NCBI GenBank assembly: GCA_964542305.1
Contig: CAZITX010000012.1
Location: 15,848-79,847, forward strand
From: DMER64 sp964542305
GTDB taxonomy: Bacteria; Bacteroidota; Bacteroidia; Bacteroidales; UBA932
Length of the DNA: 64,000 nt
Reading direction: 5' to 3'
The number at the start of each line of letters is the position of its first letter. Position 1 is the first letter of the stretch. Made by a program: the position numbers and the translations under genes. Below, piece after piece: positions 1-8,185 of the stretch. Below the pieces are notes generated by a model that had not been told where the DNA came from, did no database searches, and saw only the letters and a list, made by a program, of their open reading frames with translations.

Positions 1-128
1 TTGGGATTGTCCCAGACCACGGAATGTTGCCCTTTCAGGAGGTTGGATGCCAGCCAGTCAGATCCGGCAGTTCTTCCCAGAACTTCAGATGGCTGTAGCG
101 GGCGGGTAACTATAAACGGTGAATTCAT
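1..128 (-). CDS. N-terminus of an unidentified protein (partial), possibly an AAA-type ATPase
   Basis: The minus strand reads open from an ATG at 128 to the window edge, 42 codons. It begins MNSPFIVTRPLQPSEVLG and continues with a GQHSVVWDNP stretch. A TAnnTTTG promoter element lies 22 bp upstream (150-157), divergent from the rplU promoter, which supports a real start. The layout MNSPFIV, then a short loop, then a hydrophobic strand ending in Pro resembles the start of archaeal-type AAA ATPases (MNSPFVVG...FVGRE...VLYGPRR), but the Walker A motif would lie outside the window, so the family is a guess. The plus-strand frame over the same bases has no ribosome site or recognisable product. Confidence 0.5.
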   Translation of the reverse strand, partial: MNSPFIVTRPLQPSEVLGRTAGSDWLASNLLKGQHSVVWDNP

Positions 129-149
129 AACAAAGTTGTTGCAATCTCA

Positions 150-157
150 CAAAGATA
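150..157 (-). promoter_or_regulatory. TAnnTTTG -7 promoter element for the leftmost minus-strand gene
   Basis: The minus strand reads TATCTTTG here, the Bacteroidota -7 consensus, 22 bp upstream of the ATG at 128. Confidence 0.5.
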
Positions 158-165
158 CTTTTTCT

Positions 166-195
166 TTGGTATTCCGGGAAACTTTTTTACCTTTG
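166..195 (+). promoter_or_regulatory. Promoter of rplU-rpmA
   Basis: TACCTTTG at 188-195 fits the Bacteroidota -7 element, and a TTG at 166-168 sits 19 bp upstream as the -33 element. A leader of roughly 95-100 nt separates it from rplU. Confidence 0.6.
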
Positions 196-298
196 CAGTC
201 CGATTTTAGCCGGAAAATATTTAATGATCGTCAAGCTATTGAATAAGAGGTGCTTAAGTGCACTCGCTTGCGGTTGAAAACAAGATAAAGTTTATTTT

Positions 299-607
299 AT
301 GTACGCAATTGTAGATATTGCAGGACAACAATTCAAGGTAGAAGAAGGCAGAAGAGTCTTCGTGAATCGCCTTCAGGCAGAAGAGGGATCCGCTATCAGC
401 TTTGAGAAAGTATTGCTCAAAGATACCGATGGAAATGTGGTAATAGGAACTCCTTACCTGGAAGGTGCTACAGTAAGTGCCACAGTGCTGAAACATCTGA
501 AAGGTAAAAAAGTGTTGGTATTCAAGAAAAAAAGAAGAAAAGGATACCAGAAATGTAACGGACACCGTCAGCAATTGACGCAAATCCAGATTGACACAAT
601 TTCATAA
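299..607 (+). CDS. rplU: 50S ribosomal protein L21
   Basis: The 102-residue product has the full L21 signature: it begins MYAIVDIAGQQFKVEEG and ends in a basic tail with KKKRRKGYQKCNGHRQQLT, which binds 23S rRNA. Length is normal for the family. It is followed after 18 nt by rpmA, the usual L21-L27 pair, and probably shares its promoter at 166-195. No anomalies are seen. Confidence 0.98.
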   Translation: MYAIVDIAGQQFKVEEGRRVFVNRLQAEEGSAISFEKVLLKDTDGNVVIGTPYLEGATVSATVLKHLKGKKVLVFKKKRRKGYQKCNGHRQQLTQIQIDTIS

Positions 608-625
608 CAACTAAGACACAGGATT

Positions 626-898
626 ATGGCTCATAAAAAAGGTGTCGGTAGTTCAAAGAACGGCCGCGAATCACACAGTAAACGTTTAGGAATTAAATTA
701 TTTGGCGGTCAGGTTGCCAAAGCCGGTAACATTCTGGTTCGTCAAAGAGGTACTTTGCACAAACCCGGAGAAAATGTAGGTATAGGTAAAGATCATACCT
801 TATATGCTCTGATAGATGGAATTGTGGTTTTTCGCAAGAAAGCCAATAACAAGTCATTCGTATCGGTTCAACCCAGGTCAGAAACTGCCCAGGCATAG
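626..898 (+). CDS. rpmA: 50S ribosomal protein L27
   Basis: The 90-residue protein starts MAHKKGVGSSKNGRESHSKR, the conserved L27 N-terminus that reaches toward the peptidyl transferase centre, and contains GNILVRQRGT and GIGKDHTLYAL. There is no cleavable N-terminal extension of the kind found in some Firmicutes. It is the second gene of the rplU-rpmA operon and is followed by a hairpin terminator. Confidence 0.98.
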   Translation: MAHKKGVGSSKNGRESHSKRLGIKLFGGQVAKAGNILVRQRGTLHKPGENVGIGKDHTLYALIDGIVVFRKKANNKSFVSVQPRSETAQA

Positions 899-925
899 TT
901 GAAACGGATACCTGAATATTTAAGG

Positions 926-959
926 AGGCCGACTAAAAATATTTTAGCCGGCTTTTTTA
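926..959 (+). terminator. Rho-independent terminator after rpmA
   Basis: GCCGACTAAAA and TTTTAGCCGGC form a stem with one mismatch and a two-base loop (928-951), followed by a run of six T. It lies 30 nt after the rpmA stop. Confidence 0.85.
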
Positions 960-1111
960 TTTTAATAGGATCTTATTTGCGTCATTGGCCACTCTCTCCC
1001 AGGAAGTACTCCGCTTTACAGGTTAATCAAATTGCTGTGCCCCGGATTCTTCCAATGTTTCCTGTCAGGCCGACTGTCGTTTGTATCTGCGGGACCTCCT
1101 TTCCCAATACA

Positions 1112-1515
1112 ACCCCTTGGATTTTCGGCCATCTGTCCTCATATAGGCGGGTTTTTGAGGATGANNNNNNNNNNNNNNNNNNNNNNNNNNNNNNNNNNNN
1201 NNNNNNNNNNNNNNNNNNNNNNNNNNNNNNNNNNNNNNNNNNNNNNNNNNNNNNNNNNNNNNNNACCCGGGATTTTCAGTCTTCCATCCTCATATAGGCG
1301 GGTTTTTGAGGATGAACCCGGGATTTTCAGTCTTCCATCCTCATATAGGCGGGTTTTTGAGGATGAACCCCGGATTTTCAGTCTTCCATCCTCATATAGG
1401 CGGGTTTTTGAGGACAGACCCGCGATTTTTAGCCATCTGTCCTCATATAGGCGGGTTTTTGAGGATGAACACCGGATTTCCGGTTCTTCATCCATGTTTA
1501 AGAAGGTTTTTGCAT
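1112..1515. repeat. 51-bp tandem repeat array with an internal hairpin, interrupted by an assembly gap
   Basis: Successive units begin at 1265, 1316, 1367, 1418 and 1469, an exact 51-bp period, and one further unit precedes the gap at about 1112-1164. Each unit holds CATCCTCA (or a CTGTCCTCA variant) and TGAGGATG around a loop ATAGGCGGGTTTT, so every unit can fold into a hairpin. The edge units are the most diverged, and decayed copies of the core lie at about 1490-1515 and 1621-1653. Because 51 is divisible by 3, several frames stay open on both strands, but none has a start site or recognisable protein. No function is assigned. The true copy number is hidden by the gap. Confidence 0.85.
1165..1264. 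other. Assembly gap of 100 Ns
   Basis: Exactly 100 N characters, a conventional placeholder for unknown length. The gap falls inside the 51-bp tandem repeat, so it most likely reflects collapse or non-assembly of the array. Confidence 0.98.
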
Positions 1516-1529
1516 GTAGTTGACGTTAC

Positions 1530-1613
1530 TTCCGGATTGCTGCCACTACAAAGAATCGGGAGTCTCGGCATACAAAAAAGCTCCCGATTCTTTGTAGTGG
1601 CAACAATCGGAAT
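1530..1613. repeat. Long inverted repeat (perfect 22-bp arms)
   Basis: Positions 1541-1562 are exactly complementary to 1581-1602, with an 18-base loop. The match continues imperfectly outward to about 1530 and 1613. There is no T-run directly after the stem, so it is not a canonical terminator. It stands between the 51-bp repeat array and the stop of the minus-strand RidA-like gene. It could be an mRNA-stabilising hairpin for that gene or a relic of a small mobile element. Confidence 0.8.
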
Positions 1614-1735
1614 TCATGGTATTGATCCACATGTAAGGCAGTTTTTGAGGAGATGCTTTACTCATTTGTGTGTTAGAAACATGCTGGAGTTGTTCGTAAC
1701 TTATACAAAGAATGACTTTATAGTCGGCCATTCAT

Positions 1736-2848
1736 TTAAATAAGGGCAATACACTCCATTTCAATCAGCCAGGCAGGTCGGCAGACCTTACCCATGACAA
1801 TAATAGTAGGGATGGCAGGGAAGCGGCTGGCAAACAAATCCAGCACCAGTTGATAATCTTCTTTCCTTCTTAGATAGACAATGATCTGGGCAACGTTTTC
1901 AAAAGTAGCCTGTGCTTCTGCAAGAAGTACTTCAACATTTTCGATCATCCGGAGGGTTTGAGAGTGGATATCGTTGATATGTAGTACATTCCCCGATTTG
2001 TCTATGCTGGCGGTCCCGGATATCAGGATCTGCCGGCGATCATCAAATGTAAGGGCAACACCTCGTTCAAATGTAACACCGTATATGTTTGTGGGACTCA
2101 GATGGGACAGGCCGTGCAGGTACTTGATCCGGGAGGCATCCAGTCCGGCAACCGCATAGGCATCCATGGTTACCAACGATGAATCCGTGCCGTTGCTTCC
2201 TTCTATTCCTGTACTGGCAATGTAGTGTGTTTGCTCGTTTAGTCCGATGTCTCTGAAATATTCTGTACGTGCTTTGGCAAATGCGGCATAATTGGTGTCT
2301 ATGTCCTGAACGTAGAACCAGGTACGCAAACAATTGTCAGCCATGGAGCATCCTTTTGCATGGAGCCATTTCTGGTAATCCGTCAGCAATTTCAGGGTTT
2401 GACCTGTCACATCCCCGGCCAGGCAATACCTTTCGGTTATCCAATAATGGGTATATTTTTCCGTATCTGTTCCGGGGTCTCTCAAATAGATCCATAATGC
2501 AATTTGGGATCCGTTGGCAGGAGGTTGTTCAATACACGAAATGGCACAGGATGCAGGAAAGATCTTGCGTGTGTGGATCCGGGGGCGCTGGTCTTTTGCA
2601 TTTTTTAAAAAATACCTGGCAAAGATGCATTGCGCTTTATTGTACGGTTCACGGGAGAGGTAATCCTGGACACAGTTATGTAAAATATCTATTGCTTCTT
2701 CTTGTTTCCTGTGAATCTGACGTTTTCCGGGTTCCCGGAATTGAAATATCATATGATATTCGGATCCGTTCTTTACAGGGGTGAATGCAGATACCTGCAC
2801 GGAACAGGAAGGATATTGGTTAAAAGTATAATTCAAAAATTCCATCAT
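1736..2848 (-). CDS. RidA/YjgF-family protein with a large N-terminal extension (chorismatase-like architecture)
   Basis: The 370-residue product ends in a YjgF/RidA-type domain: LISGTASIDKSGNV, then ENVEVLLAEAQATFENV, and the closing signature CRPAWLIEMECIAL, where the Arg and Glu sit in the family's active cleft. The N-terminal 230 residues resemble the first half of chorismatase-like two-domain proteins (KAQCIFARYFLKNAKDQ). RidA proteins hydrolyse reactive enamines/imines. The extended form is common in Bacteroidota but its substrate is not established here. ATGATG gives two possible starts one codon apart. It follows the GH18 gene by 19 nt on the same strand, so the two are probably cotranscribed. 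Confidence 0.7.
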   Translation of the reverse strand: MMEFLNYTFNQYPSCSVQVSAFTPVKNGSEYHMIFQFREPGKRQIHRKQEEAIDILHNCVQDYLSREPYNKAQCIFARYFLKNAKDQRPRIHTRKIFPASCAISCIEQPPANGSQIALWIYLRDPGTDTEKYTHYWITERYCLAGDVTGQTLKLLTDYQKWLHAKGCSMADNCLRTWFYVQDIDTNYAAFAKARTEYFRDIGLNEQTHYIASTGIEGSNGTDSSLVTMDAYAVAGLDASRIKYLHGLSHLSPTNIYGVTFERGVALTFDDRRQILISGTASIDKSGNVLHINDIHSQTLRMIENVEVLLAEAQATFENVAQIIVYLRRKEDYQLVLDLFASRFPAIPTIIVMGKVCRPAWLIEMECIALI

Positions 2849-2867
2849 GGGTCATGAACATAAACTA

Positions 2868-4565
2868 CTAAGGTACGAAAATTCCATTGAATACAGCTTG
2901 TCTGAGCGACCCTTTATCATCGTCCCCTTCGTATTCCCAGTACATGGCTCCTTTCATACCGTATTGATGAATAAAACGGCATTTGTATCCTATGGAACGA
3001 GGATCGTCGTAATTGCATACTATCTTTCCCGTACTGTCTTTCAGGTAAGGAGCTTTGGCAATATCGTCCCAGCATTGTTCATAATTTTCAAGTTTTATAA
3101 GTTTTCCGTAGCTGTTCATTCCTTGCGGAAATTCAGGGGAAGGCTTCCCGTAAAAAGGTATACCCAAAACCAGTCGGTCCAAAGGGAATCCTGCAGTAAC
3201 ATGGGCCAGTACGGATTCATAACAGGAAAGGTCACCGGTCAGGGATGAAGGGTACAGGCCGGAATGATGGAATGGAGGGTAAGCAATATCGTACGTCATA
3301 ATGTTTACGAAATCCACATATTCCACGATGGATTTAAAATCTATAAACTTCCCGCTTGCTGCCGATGCCAACGTCAATAATTGACCCGGGGCAAGGTGTG
3401 TCCGGATATCGCGCATTAATAGGGTAAAATTCCGGGTATCTTCAGGAGCAAATGAAATCCCGGGTCCCGGATTGGTAGGGTATTCCCAGTCGATATCTAT
3501 CCCGTCAAGCCCGAATTCATCAACTACCCGCCTGCAATCTCTTGAAAAAGACGCCCGGTTAGTATCGTTTGCCGTCATTTCGCTAAAACGCCCGCTTCCC
3601 CAGCCTCCGATTGAAAGCAAAACCTTAAGAGATGGTTTTTGGTCTTTCAGGGCTACAATCTGATGAAGCCTGTCCGGATTATCAACCCGGATACCATTGC
3701 ACGAATCATTTACATGTCCGAAAGCATAATTGATATGAGTGATATGAGTCGGATCCGGTATGGCTTCTTTCCACGATGTCACGTACGCAGCGACTACTTT
3801 TTCCTGTACAGGTGCCTGTGGCGTTAATAACCACTTAAGGGCATTGGTTATCAGCAAATTCTGCGTGGGGTCAGAAAAGCTGTTCCCGTCATGACCCACA
3901 TTAAAGTAAATCATGTTGTATTTTCTGTTGATCCACGTAACCGGAATGTCTCCGCTTTTGACAACATTCGTTAAACCTGCGGGGAATGATTCCGCAGCCA
4001 GACTCTGCAGAACGGATACATGGGGATTTTGACGAAGTCCGTTGGAGAAAACATGCCATTCATTGGCCGGGGCGATATAATAGTCGGGAATTCCCCGGCA
4101 TACAGGATGCAAAGGATCTTCCGTTTTGAGTTTTGCCGGCAGGGCAGGCAGACATGATTCTTCAAGGCAGGCCCCTCCAATAAACTCATTGAACCAAGGC
4201 CAGTTTCCTTTTGCATAAACGGCTGTTGCCTGAAATCCCAACCACCGTCCTCCGTTTTCCATAAATTTTTGAAAAGCTTTTTGCTGCTGGTTATTCAAAG
4301 GAATATGACCGAGCATTATAATCACATTGACGTCTTTCAGATTCTTTTCATTCATCCGTGACGGATCCGCCGTCTGTTCAAAGGCAAGTTCTCCGTTCCC
4401 GTTGATTCCTTCAAGAAATGTAAGAACCTTTTGTGTGAATTCTACATTTGAAGGAGCTTCCTCCGGATTCTGAAAAGCCAGTACCTTCAAGGGGGTGTTT
4501 TGGGCATGTAAATTCAGCAGGCATACCAAACCCGTAACTAACAGGAATATTCTTGGGATGTTCAT
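2868..4565 (-). CDS. Secreted ThuA-like domain + GH18 chitinase-like glycosidase
   Basis: A signal peptide (residues 1-22, hydrophobic core before LHAQ) is followed by a ThuA/glutamine-amidotransferase-like domain (about 25-245; KVLAFQNPEE, VNVIIMLGHIPL, TWINRKYNMIYFNVGHDG) and a GH18 barrel (about 260-565). The GH18 catalytic motif DGIDIDWEYP is intact near residue 355 and the glycine-rich strand LLSIGGWGSG precedes it. GH18 enzymes cut beta-1,4-GlcNAc polymers by substrate-assisted catalysis. The fused ThuA-like domain may bind or process a sugar, by inference. A TACTTTTG promoter element lies at 4586-4593. Extracytoplasmic location is expected. Confidence 0.85.
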   Translation of the reverse strand: MNIPRIFLLVTGLVCLLNLHAQNTPLKVLAFQNPEEAPSNVEFTQKVLTFLEGINGNGELAFEQTADPSRMNEKNLKDVNVIIMLGHIPLNNQQQKAFQKFMENGGRWLGFQATAVYAKGNWPWFNEFIGGACLEESCLPALPAKLKTEDPLHPVCRGIPDYYIAPANEWHVFSNGLRQNPHVSVLQSLAAESFPAGLTNVVKSGDIPVTWINRKYNMIYFNVGHDGNSFSDPTQNLLITNALKWLLTPQAPVQEKVVAAYVTSWKEAIPDPTHITHINYAFGHVNDSCNGIRVDNPDRLHQIVALKDQKPSLKVLLSIGGWGSGRFSEMTANDTNRASFSRDCRRVVDEFGLDGIDIDWEYPTNPGPGISFAPEDTRNFTLLMRDIRTHLAPGQLLTLASAASGKFIDFKSIVEYVDFVNIMTYDIAYPPFHHSGLYPSSLTGDLSCYESVLAHVTAGFPLDRLVLGIPFYGKPSPEFPQGMNSYGKLIKLENYEQCWDDIAKAPYLKDSTGKIVCNYDDPRSIGYKCRFIHQYGMKGAMYWEYEGDDDKGSLRQAVFNGIFVP

Positions 4566-4585
4566 AATTGTAACCGTTTATTAAC

Positions 4586-4593
4586 CAAAAGTA
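4586..4593 (-). promoter_or_regulatory. TAnnTTTG -7 element for the GH18/RidA-like operon
   Basis: The minus strand reads TACTTTTG, 20 bp upstream of the GH18 start codon. Confidence 0.5.
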
Positions 4594-4632
4594 CAAAAAA
4601 ACAATGCATCTTTGCAGTGAAATCTCTAAGGT

Positions 4633-6351
4633 ATGAATACTGTATTACAAATTCTCAATCTTGCAGGTTCATTAGGTCTTTTTCTTTATGGGATGACGCT
4701 CATGAGCGAATCCTTACAAAAGGTCGCGGGTGACGGATTACGCGGCTTTCTGGCTTCAATGACCTCAAATTCTTTTAAAAGAGTTCTCACAGGATTATTT
4801 ATTACGGCAGTTATACAGTCTTCCAGTGCCACTACTGTTATGGTAGTGAGTTTTGTGAATGCCGGACTGTTGTCCCTGGCACAGGCCGTTGGCGTGATTA
4901 TGGGTGCCAATATAGGTACTACCGTTACGGCATGGATCGTATCCCTGTTGGGGTTCAAAGCGGATATTTCCATTCTTTCCATTCCCCTGATAGCACTGGG
5001 ATTCATTTTAACCATGTCCAAACGCCAGAAAAGAAAAAACACCGGGGAAATGGTGATCGGTTTTGCCCTTCTTTTCCTGGGGCTGACTTTTATGAAAGAA
5101 TCTGTGCCGGATTTACGTTCAAGTCCCGAAACACTGGCCTTCCTGCAGTCTCTGACCGATTGGGGATTCTGGTCCGTATTGATCTTTGTGGGAATAGGGA
5201 CCGGGTTGACCATTGTACTTCAGTCTTCAAGTGCCACTATGGCTCTTACCTTGGTTATGGTGAATTTCGGATGGATCCCGTTTGAAATGGCGGCTGCTCT
5301 GGTACTCGGGGAAAACATCGGGACAACTATAACAGCCAACATTGCGGCTTCTGTGGGGAACGTTTCGGCCAGACGAGCGGCCTTGGCCCATACGTTTTTC
5401 AATCTTTTCGGTGTCCTGTGGGTTTTAATTCTTTTCAAACCTTTTTTGAAACTGGTGGGAATTATCATTACCGGTCTGGGAGCTGCAGATCCTTTTATTC
5501 CCGTAGCGCAGGCAGCAGACCCCGAAGCTTCTTCGGTATCCATGCTTTATGCCGTATCCCTGCTTCATACCATGTTTAATGTAACCAATACTTTACTCCT
5601 GGTAGGATTTACCCCATTGCTGGTAAAAATTGTGACTTATGTCATTAAAAACCCAAAGGAAGAAGAAAAATTCAGATTGAAATTTATCCAGGGTGGATTG
5701 CTGAGTACTGCAGAATTGTCTTTGGATCAGGCAAAGCAGGAAATAATCCACTACGGTGACATAGTTATAAGACAGTATTCCTTTGTGCGCAGTGCCCTGA
5801 CACAGACTAGTGATGAAGAATTTGATATCCTTTTCAAAAAAATATCTTATTACGAAGAAATAACCGATAAGATTGAATTTGAAATAGCTGAATATATGAA
5901 CCAGATAGGGGAAGAAGAGATCAGCTCCGAATCCGGAAGCCGTATCCAGGCTATGTATAAGATCATAGGTGAAATGGAAAGTATGGGGGATTCGGCTTAC
6001 AATATCGCCCGTATCATGCAGCGAAAACGGCTGAATAACATTGTTTTTGATGAACACATGACAAAAAATGTATTGAACATGTTTGATCTGCTTGACAAGG
6101 CATTTATTGTCATGATAGAAAACCTGAAAGCCGGGTATACTAAACTCAATAACATTGAAAATGCCTATGATGCTGAAAAAGACATCAACAATTACAGGGA
6201 TATGCTCCGGGAAGGTAATTTGTTGAATCTTGGGAAAAATCAGTACGATTACCTTACCGGGGTCTATTTTATGGATATTATCGCCGAATGTGAGAGAGTA
6301 GGGGATTATATCATCAATGTTTCCGAGTCCATTATGGAGATTAAATCGTAA
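4633..6351 (+). CDS. Na+/phosphate cotransporter (NptA-type) with PhoU-like tail
   Basis: The 572-residue membrane protein has the internal duplication of the Na/Pi-cotransporter family: QSSSATTVMVVSFVNAGL near residue 62 and QSSSATMALTLVMVNFGW near residue 197, with about eight transmembrane segments over the first 350 residues. The last 220 residues are helical and PhoU-like (EITDKIEFEIAEYMNQI, EMESMGDSAYNIARIMQ, ECERVGDYIINVSESI), as in many bacterial members. It imports phosphate with sodium across the inner membrane. serS follows after 5 nt, so the pair may be cotranscribed although functionally unrelated. Confidence 0.92.
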   Translation: MNTVLQILNLAGSLGLFLYGMTLMSESLQKVAGDGLRGFLASMTSNSFKRVLTGLFITAVIQSSSATTVMVVSFVNAGLLSLAQAVGVIMGANIGTTVTAWIVSLLGFKADISILSIPLIALGFILTMSKRQKRKNTGEMVIGFALLFLGLTFMKESVPDLRSSPETLAFLQSLTDWGFWSVLIFVGIGTGLTIVLQSSSATMALTLVMVNFGWIPFEMAAALVLGENIGTTITANIAASVGNVSARRAALAHTFFNLFGVLWVLILFKPFLKLVGIIITGLGAADPFIPVAQAADPEASSVSMLYAVSLLHTMFNVTNTLLLVGFTPLLVKIVTYVIKNPKEEEKFRLKFIQGGLLSTAELSLDQAKQEIIHYGDIVIRQYSFVRSALTQTSDEEFDILFKKISYYEEITDKIEFEIAEYMNQIGEEEISSESGSRIQAMYKIIGEMESMGDSAYNIARIMQRKRLNNIVFDEHMTKNVLNMFDLLDKAFIVMIENLKAGYTKLNNIENAYDAEKDINNYRDMLREGNLLNLGKNQYDYLTGVYFMDIIAECERVGDYIINVSESIMEIKS

Positions 6352-6356
6352 TAAAA

Positions 6357-7625
6357 ATGTTAACGCTTAAAATTTTAAGAGAGCATCCTGATTATGTTAT
6401 AGAGCGTCTTGCAGTGAGGAATATGGATGCAGGACCCATCGTAAAACAAATTGTGGAGCTGGATGTACGCAGGAGAGCTGCTCAAACGCAGTCTGATGCA
6501 CTCACGGCAGAACAGAAAAAGATTGCAGCAGGTATAGGGAAATTAATGCAGGAAGGGAAAAAGGCAGAGGCCGAAGAAATCAAAAAGCAGGCAGCACAGA
6601 CAAAAGAAAAGATCAAAGAATTGAATCAGGAGCAGGAATCACTGGAAAAAGAATTGAATGACCTGTTGATTACCCTGCCCAATATTCCTTACAAACTGGT
6701 AGTTCCGGGTAAAGGAGAAGATGAGAATGTTTTGGTTAGGGAAGGTGGAATGATCCCCGAGCTTTCCTCAGATGCCCTTCCCCATTGGGAATTGGCAAAA
6801 AAATACGACCTCATTGATTTTGACCTTGGTGTGAAACTGACCGGAGCCGGTTTTCCTGTATACAAAGGAAAAGGGGCCAGATTGCAAATGAGCCTCATCC
6901 AGTTTTTTCTGGATCAGAATGCCCGTGCCGGTTACAAAGAGATCATGCCTCCCATCATGGTTAATGAAGACTCCGGATACGGGACGGGGCAATTGCCCGA
7001 CAAAAGCGATCAGATGTACCATGCCGGATTGGATAATTACTACATGATCCCTACCGCAGAGGTTCCGTTAACCAATATTTACCGGGATACGATCCTGGAA
7101 GTAGAAAAACTGCCGGTAAAGATGACGGCTTATACACCGTGTTTCAGGCGGGAAGCCGGATCGTACGGAAAAGATGTAAGGGGACTGAACCGGCTGCACC
7201 AGTTTGATAAAGTGGAGATCGTTCAGCTGACCCATCCCGATAATTCCTATTCCGTTCTGGATCAGATGGTCAAGCATGTTGAGCGGCTCATACAGCTTTT
7301 AAAATTGCCTTACCGGATCTTGCGTTTATGCGGAGGTGATTTGAGTTTTACCTCTGCCATGACCTACGATTTTGAGGTTTACTCGGCAGCCCAGAAACGT
7401 TGGCTTGAAGTTAGTTCGGTATCCAATTTTGAGACGTTTCAATCCAACCGGCTGAAAGCCCGTTTCAGGGAAGAAGACGGAAAGATCCACCTGGCTCATA
7501 CATTGAACGGAAGTGCTTTGGCGCTGCCCCGGATCGTTGCTGCCTTGCTTGAAAACAATCAAACTGCGGACGGCATTGATATGCCGGATGCATTGCACAA
7601 ATATTTGCACTTTTCCAGGATTTAG
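6357..7625 (+). CDS. serS: Seryl-tRNA synthetase
   Basis: The 422-residue class II synthetase has the N-terminal antiparallel coiled coil (about 30-110, rich in KEKIKELNQEQESLEKEL) that grips the long variable arm of tRNA-Ser. Motif 2 is FRREAGSYG (near residue 263) and motif 3 is NGSALALPRIVAALLEN near the end. TAEVPLTN contributes to ATP/serine binding. Length is normal. It lies 5 nt after the phosphate transporter and 2 nt before ruvC. Confidence 0.97.
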   Translation: MLTLKILREHPDYVIERLAVRNMDAGPIVKQIVELDVRRRAAQTQSDALTAEQKKIAAGIGKLMQEGKKAEAEEIKKQAAQTKEKIKELNQEQESLEKELNDLLITLPNIPYKLVVPGKGEDENVLVREGGMIPELSSDALPHWELAKKYDLIDFDLGVKLTGAGFPVYKGKGARLQMSLIQFFLDQNARAGYKEIMPPIMVNEDSGYGTGQLPDKSDQMYHAGLDNYYMIPTAEVPLTNIYRDTILEVEKLPVKMTAYTPCFRREAGSYGKDVRGLNRLHQFDKVEIVQLTHPDNSYSVLDQMVKHVERLIQLLKLPYRILRLCGGDLSFTSAMTYDFEVYSAAQKRWLEVSSVSNFETFQSNRLKARFREEDGKIHLAHTLNGSALALPRIVAALLENNQTADGIDMPDALHKYLHFSRI

Positions 7626-7627
7626 TT

Positions 7628-8185
7628 TTGAATAAGGAAAGTATCATATTGGGTATTGACCCGGGAACGCGTATAATGGGATTCGGGGTGATCCGGAAAA
7701 AAGGATCCAAAATGGAAACCTTGTCTTTGGGTGTGGTAAAGATGGCAGCCATAAAAGATCCGTACCGCAGAATGAGCCATATCCTGGAAAAAATGTACGA
7801 ATTACTGGATTGTTACCATCCTGATTGTATGGCCATTGAAGCTCCTTTCTATAGTAAAAACGTGCAATCCATGCTAAAACTGGGCAGGGCCCAGGGAGTT
7901 GCTATTGCCGCCGCATTGTCCCGGAACATTCCCGTGTGTGAATATGCTCCCAGGAAGATCAAAATGGCGGTAACGGGAAAAGGGGCTGCATCTAAGGAAC
8001 AAGTGGCCGGAATGCTGAAAAGAATCATGGTTATTGATCAACAAGCCGAGTCTTTGGACGCCACCGATGCACTGGCTGTTGCCGTTTGCCACGCCAATCA
8101 GATGGAATTGCCCGGGAAACCCGCTTCTGCCGGTTCCTGGGAAGCCTATGTTTCTAAGAATCCTCAAAGAATTGTGCGGAAATAG
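7628..8185 (+). CDS. ruvC: Crossover junction endodeoxyribonuclease RuvC
   Basis: The 185-residue protein keeps the acidic catalytic residues: Asp in ILGIDPGTRIMGFG near residue 11, Glu in AIEAPFYSKN near residue 70 and the pair in LDATDALAVAVCHA near residue 144. RuvC resolves Holliday junctions with RuvAB. The start is a TTG two bases after the serS stop. No ATG lies early enough to keep the first catalytic Asp. The last 32 bp overlap the 3' end of the convergent rluD-like gene. Confidence 0.95.
   Translation: MNKESIILGIDPGTRIMGFGVIRKKGSKMETLSLGVVKMAAIKDPYRRMSHILEKMYELLDCYHPDCMAIEAPFYSKNVQSMLKLGRAQGVAIAAALSRNIPVCEYAPRKIKMAVTGKGAASKEQVAGMLKRIMVIDQQAESLDATDALAVAVCHANQMELPGKPASAGSWEAYVSKNPQRIVRK

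Noticed and set aside
1..246. Plus-strand 81-codon frame
   Set aside because: No recognisable product. The minus strand over the same bases has a promoter and a plausible protein start, and the plus-strand promoter of rplU lies inside the frame.
1112..1515. CRISPR array
   Set aside because: Units are contiguous 51-bp copies with no variable spacers, and no cas genes are present.
1032..1743. Open frames encoding 17-residue repeats (SSYRRVFEDE-like or SSSKTRLYEDG-like)
   Set aside because: They are a by-product of a 51-bp DNA repeat divisible by three. Several frames on both strands are open, they cross the N gap, and no ribosome site or family match is seen.
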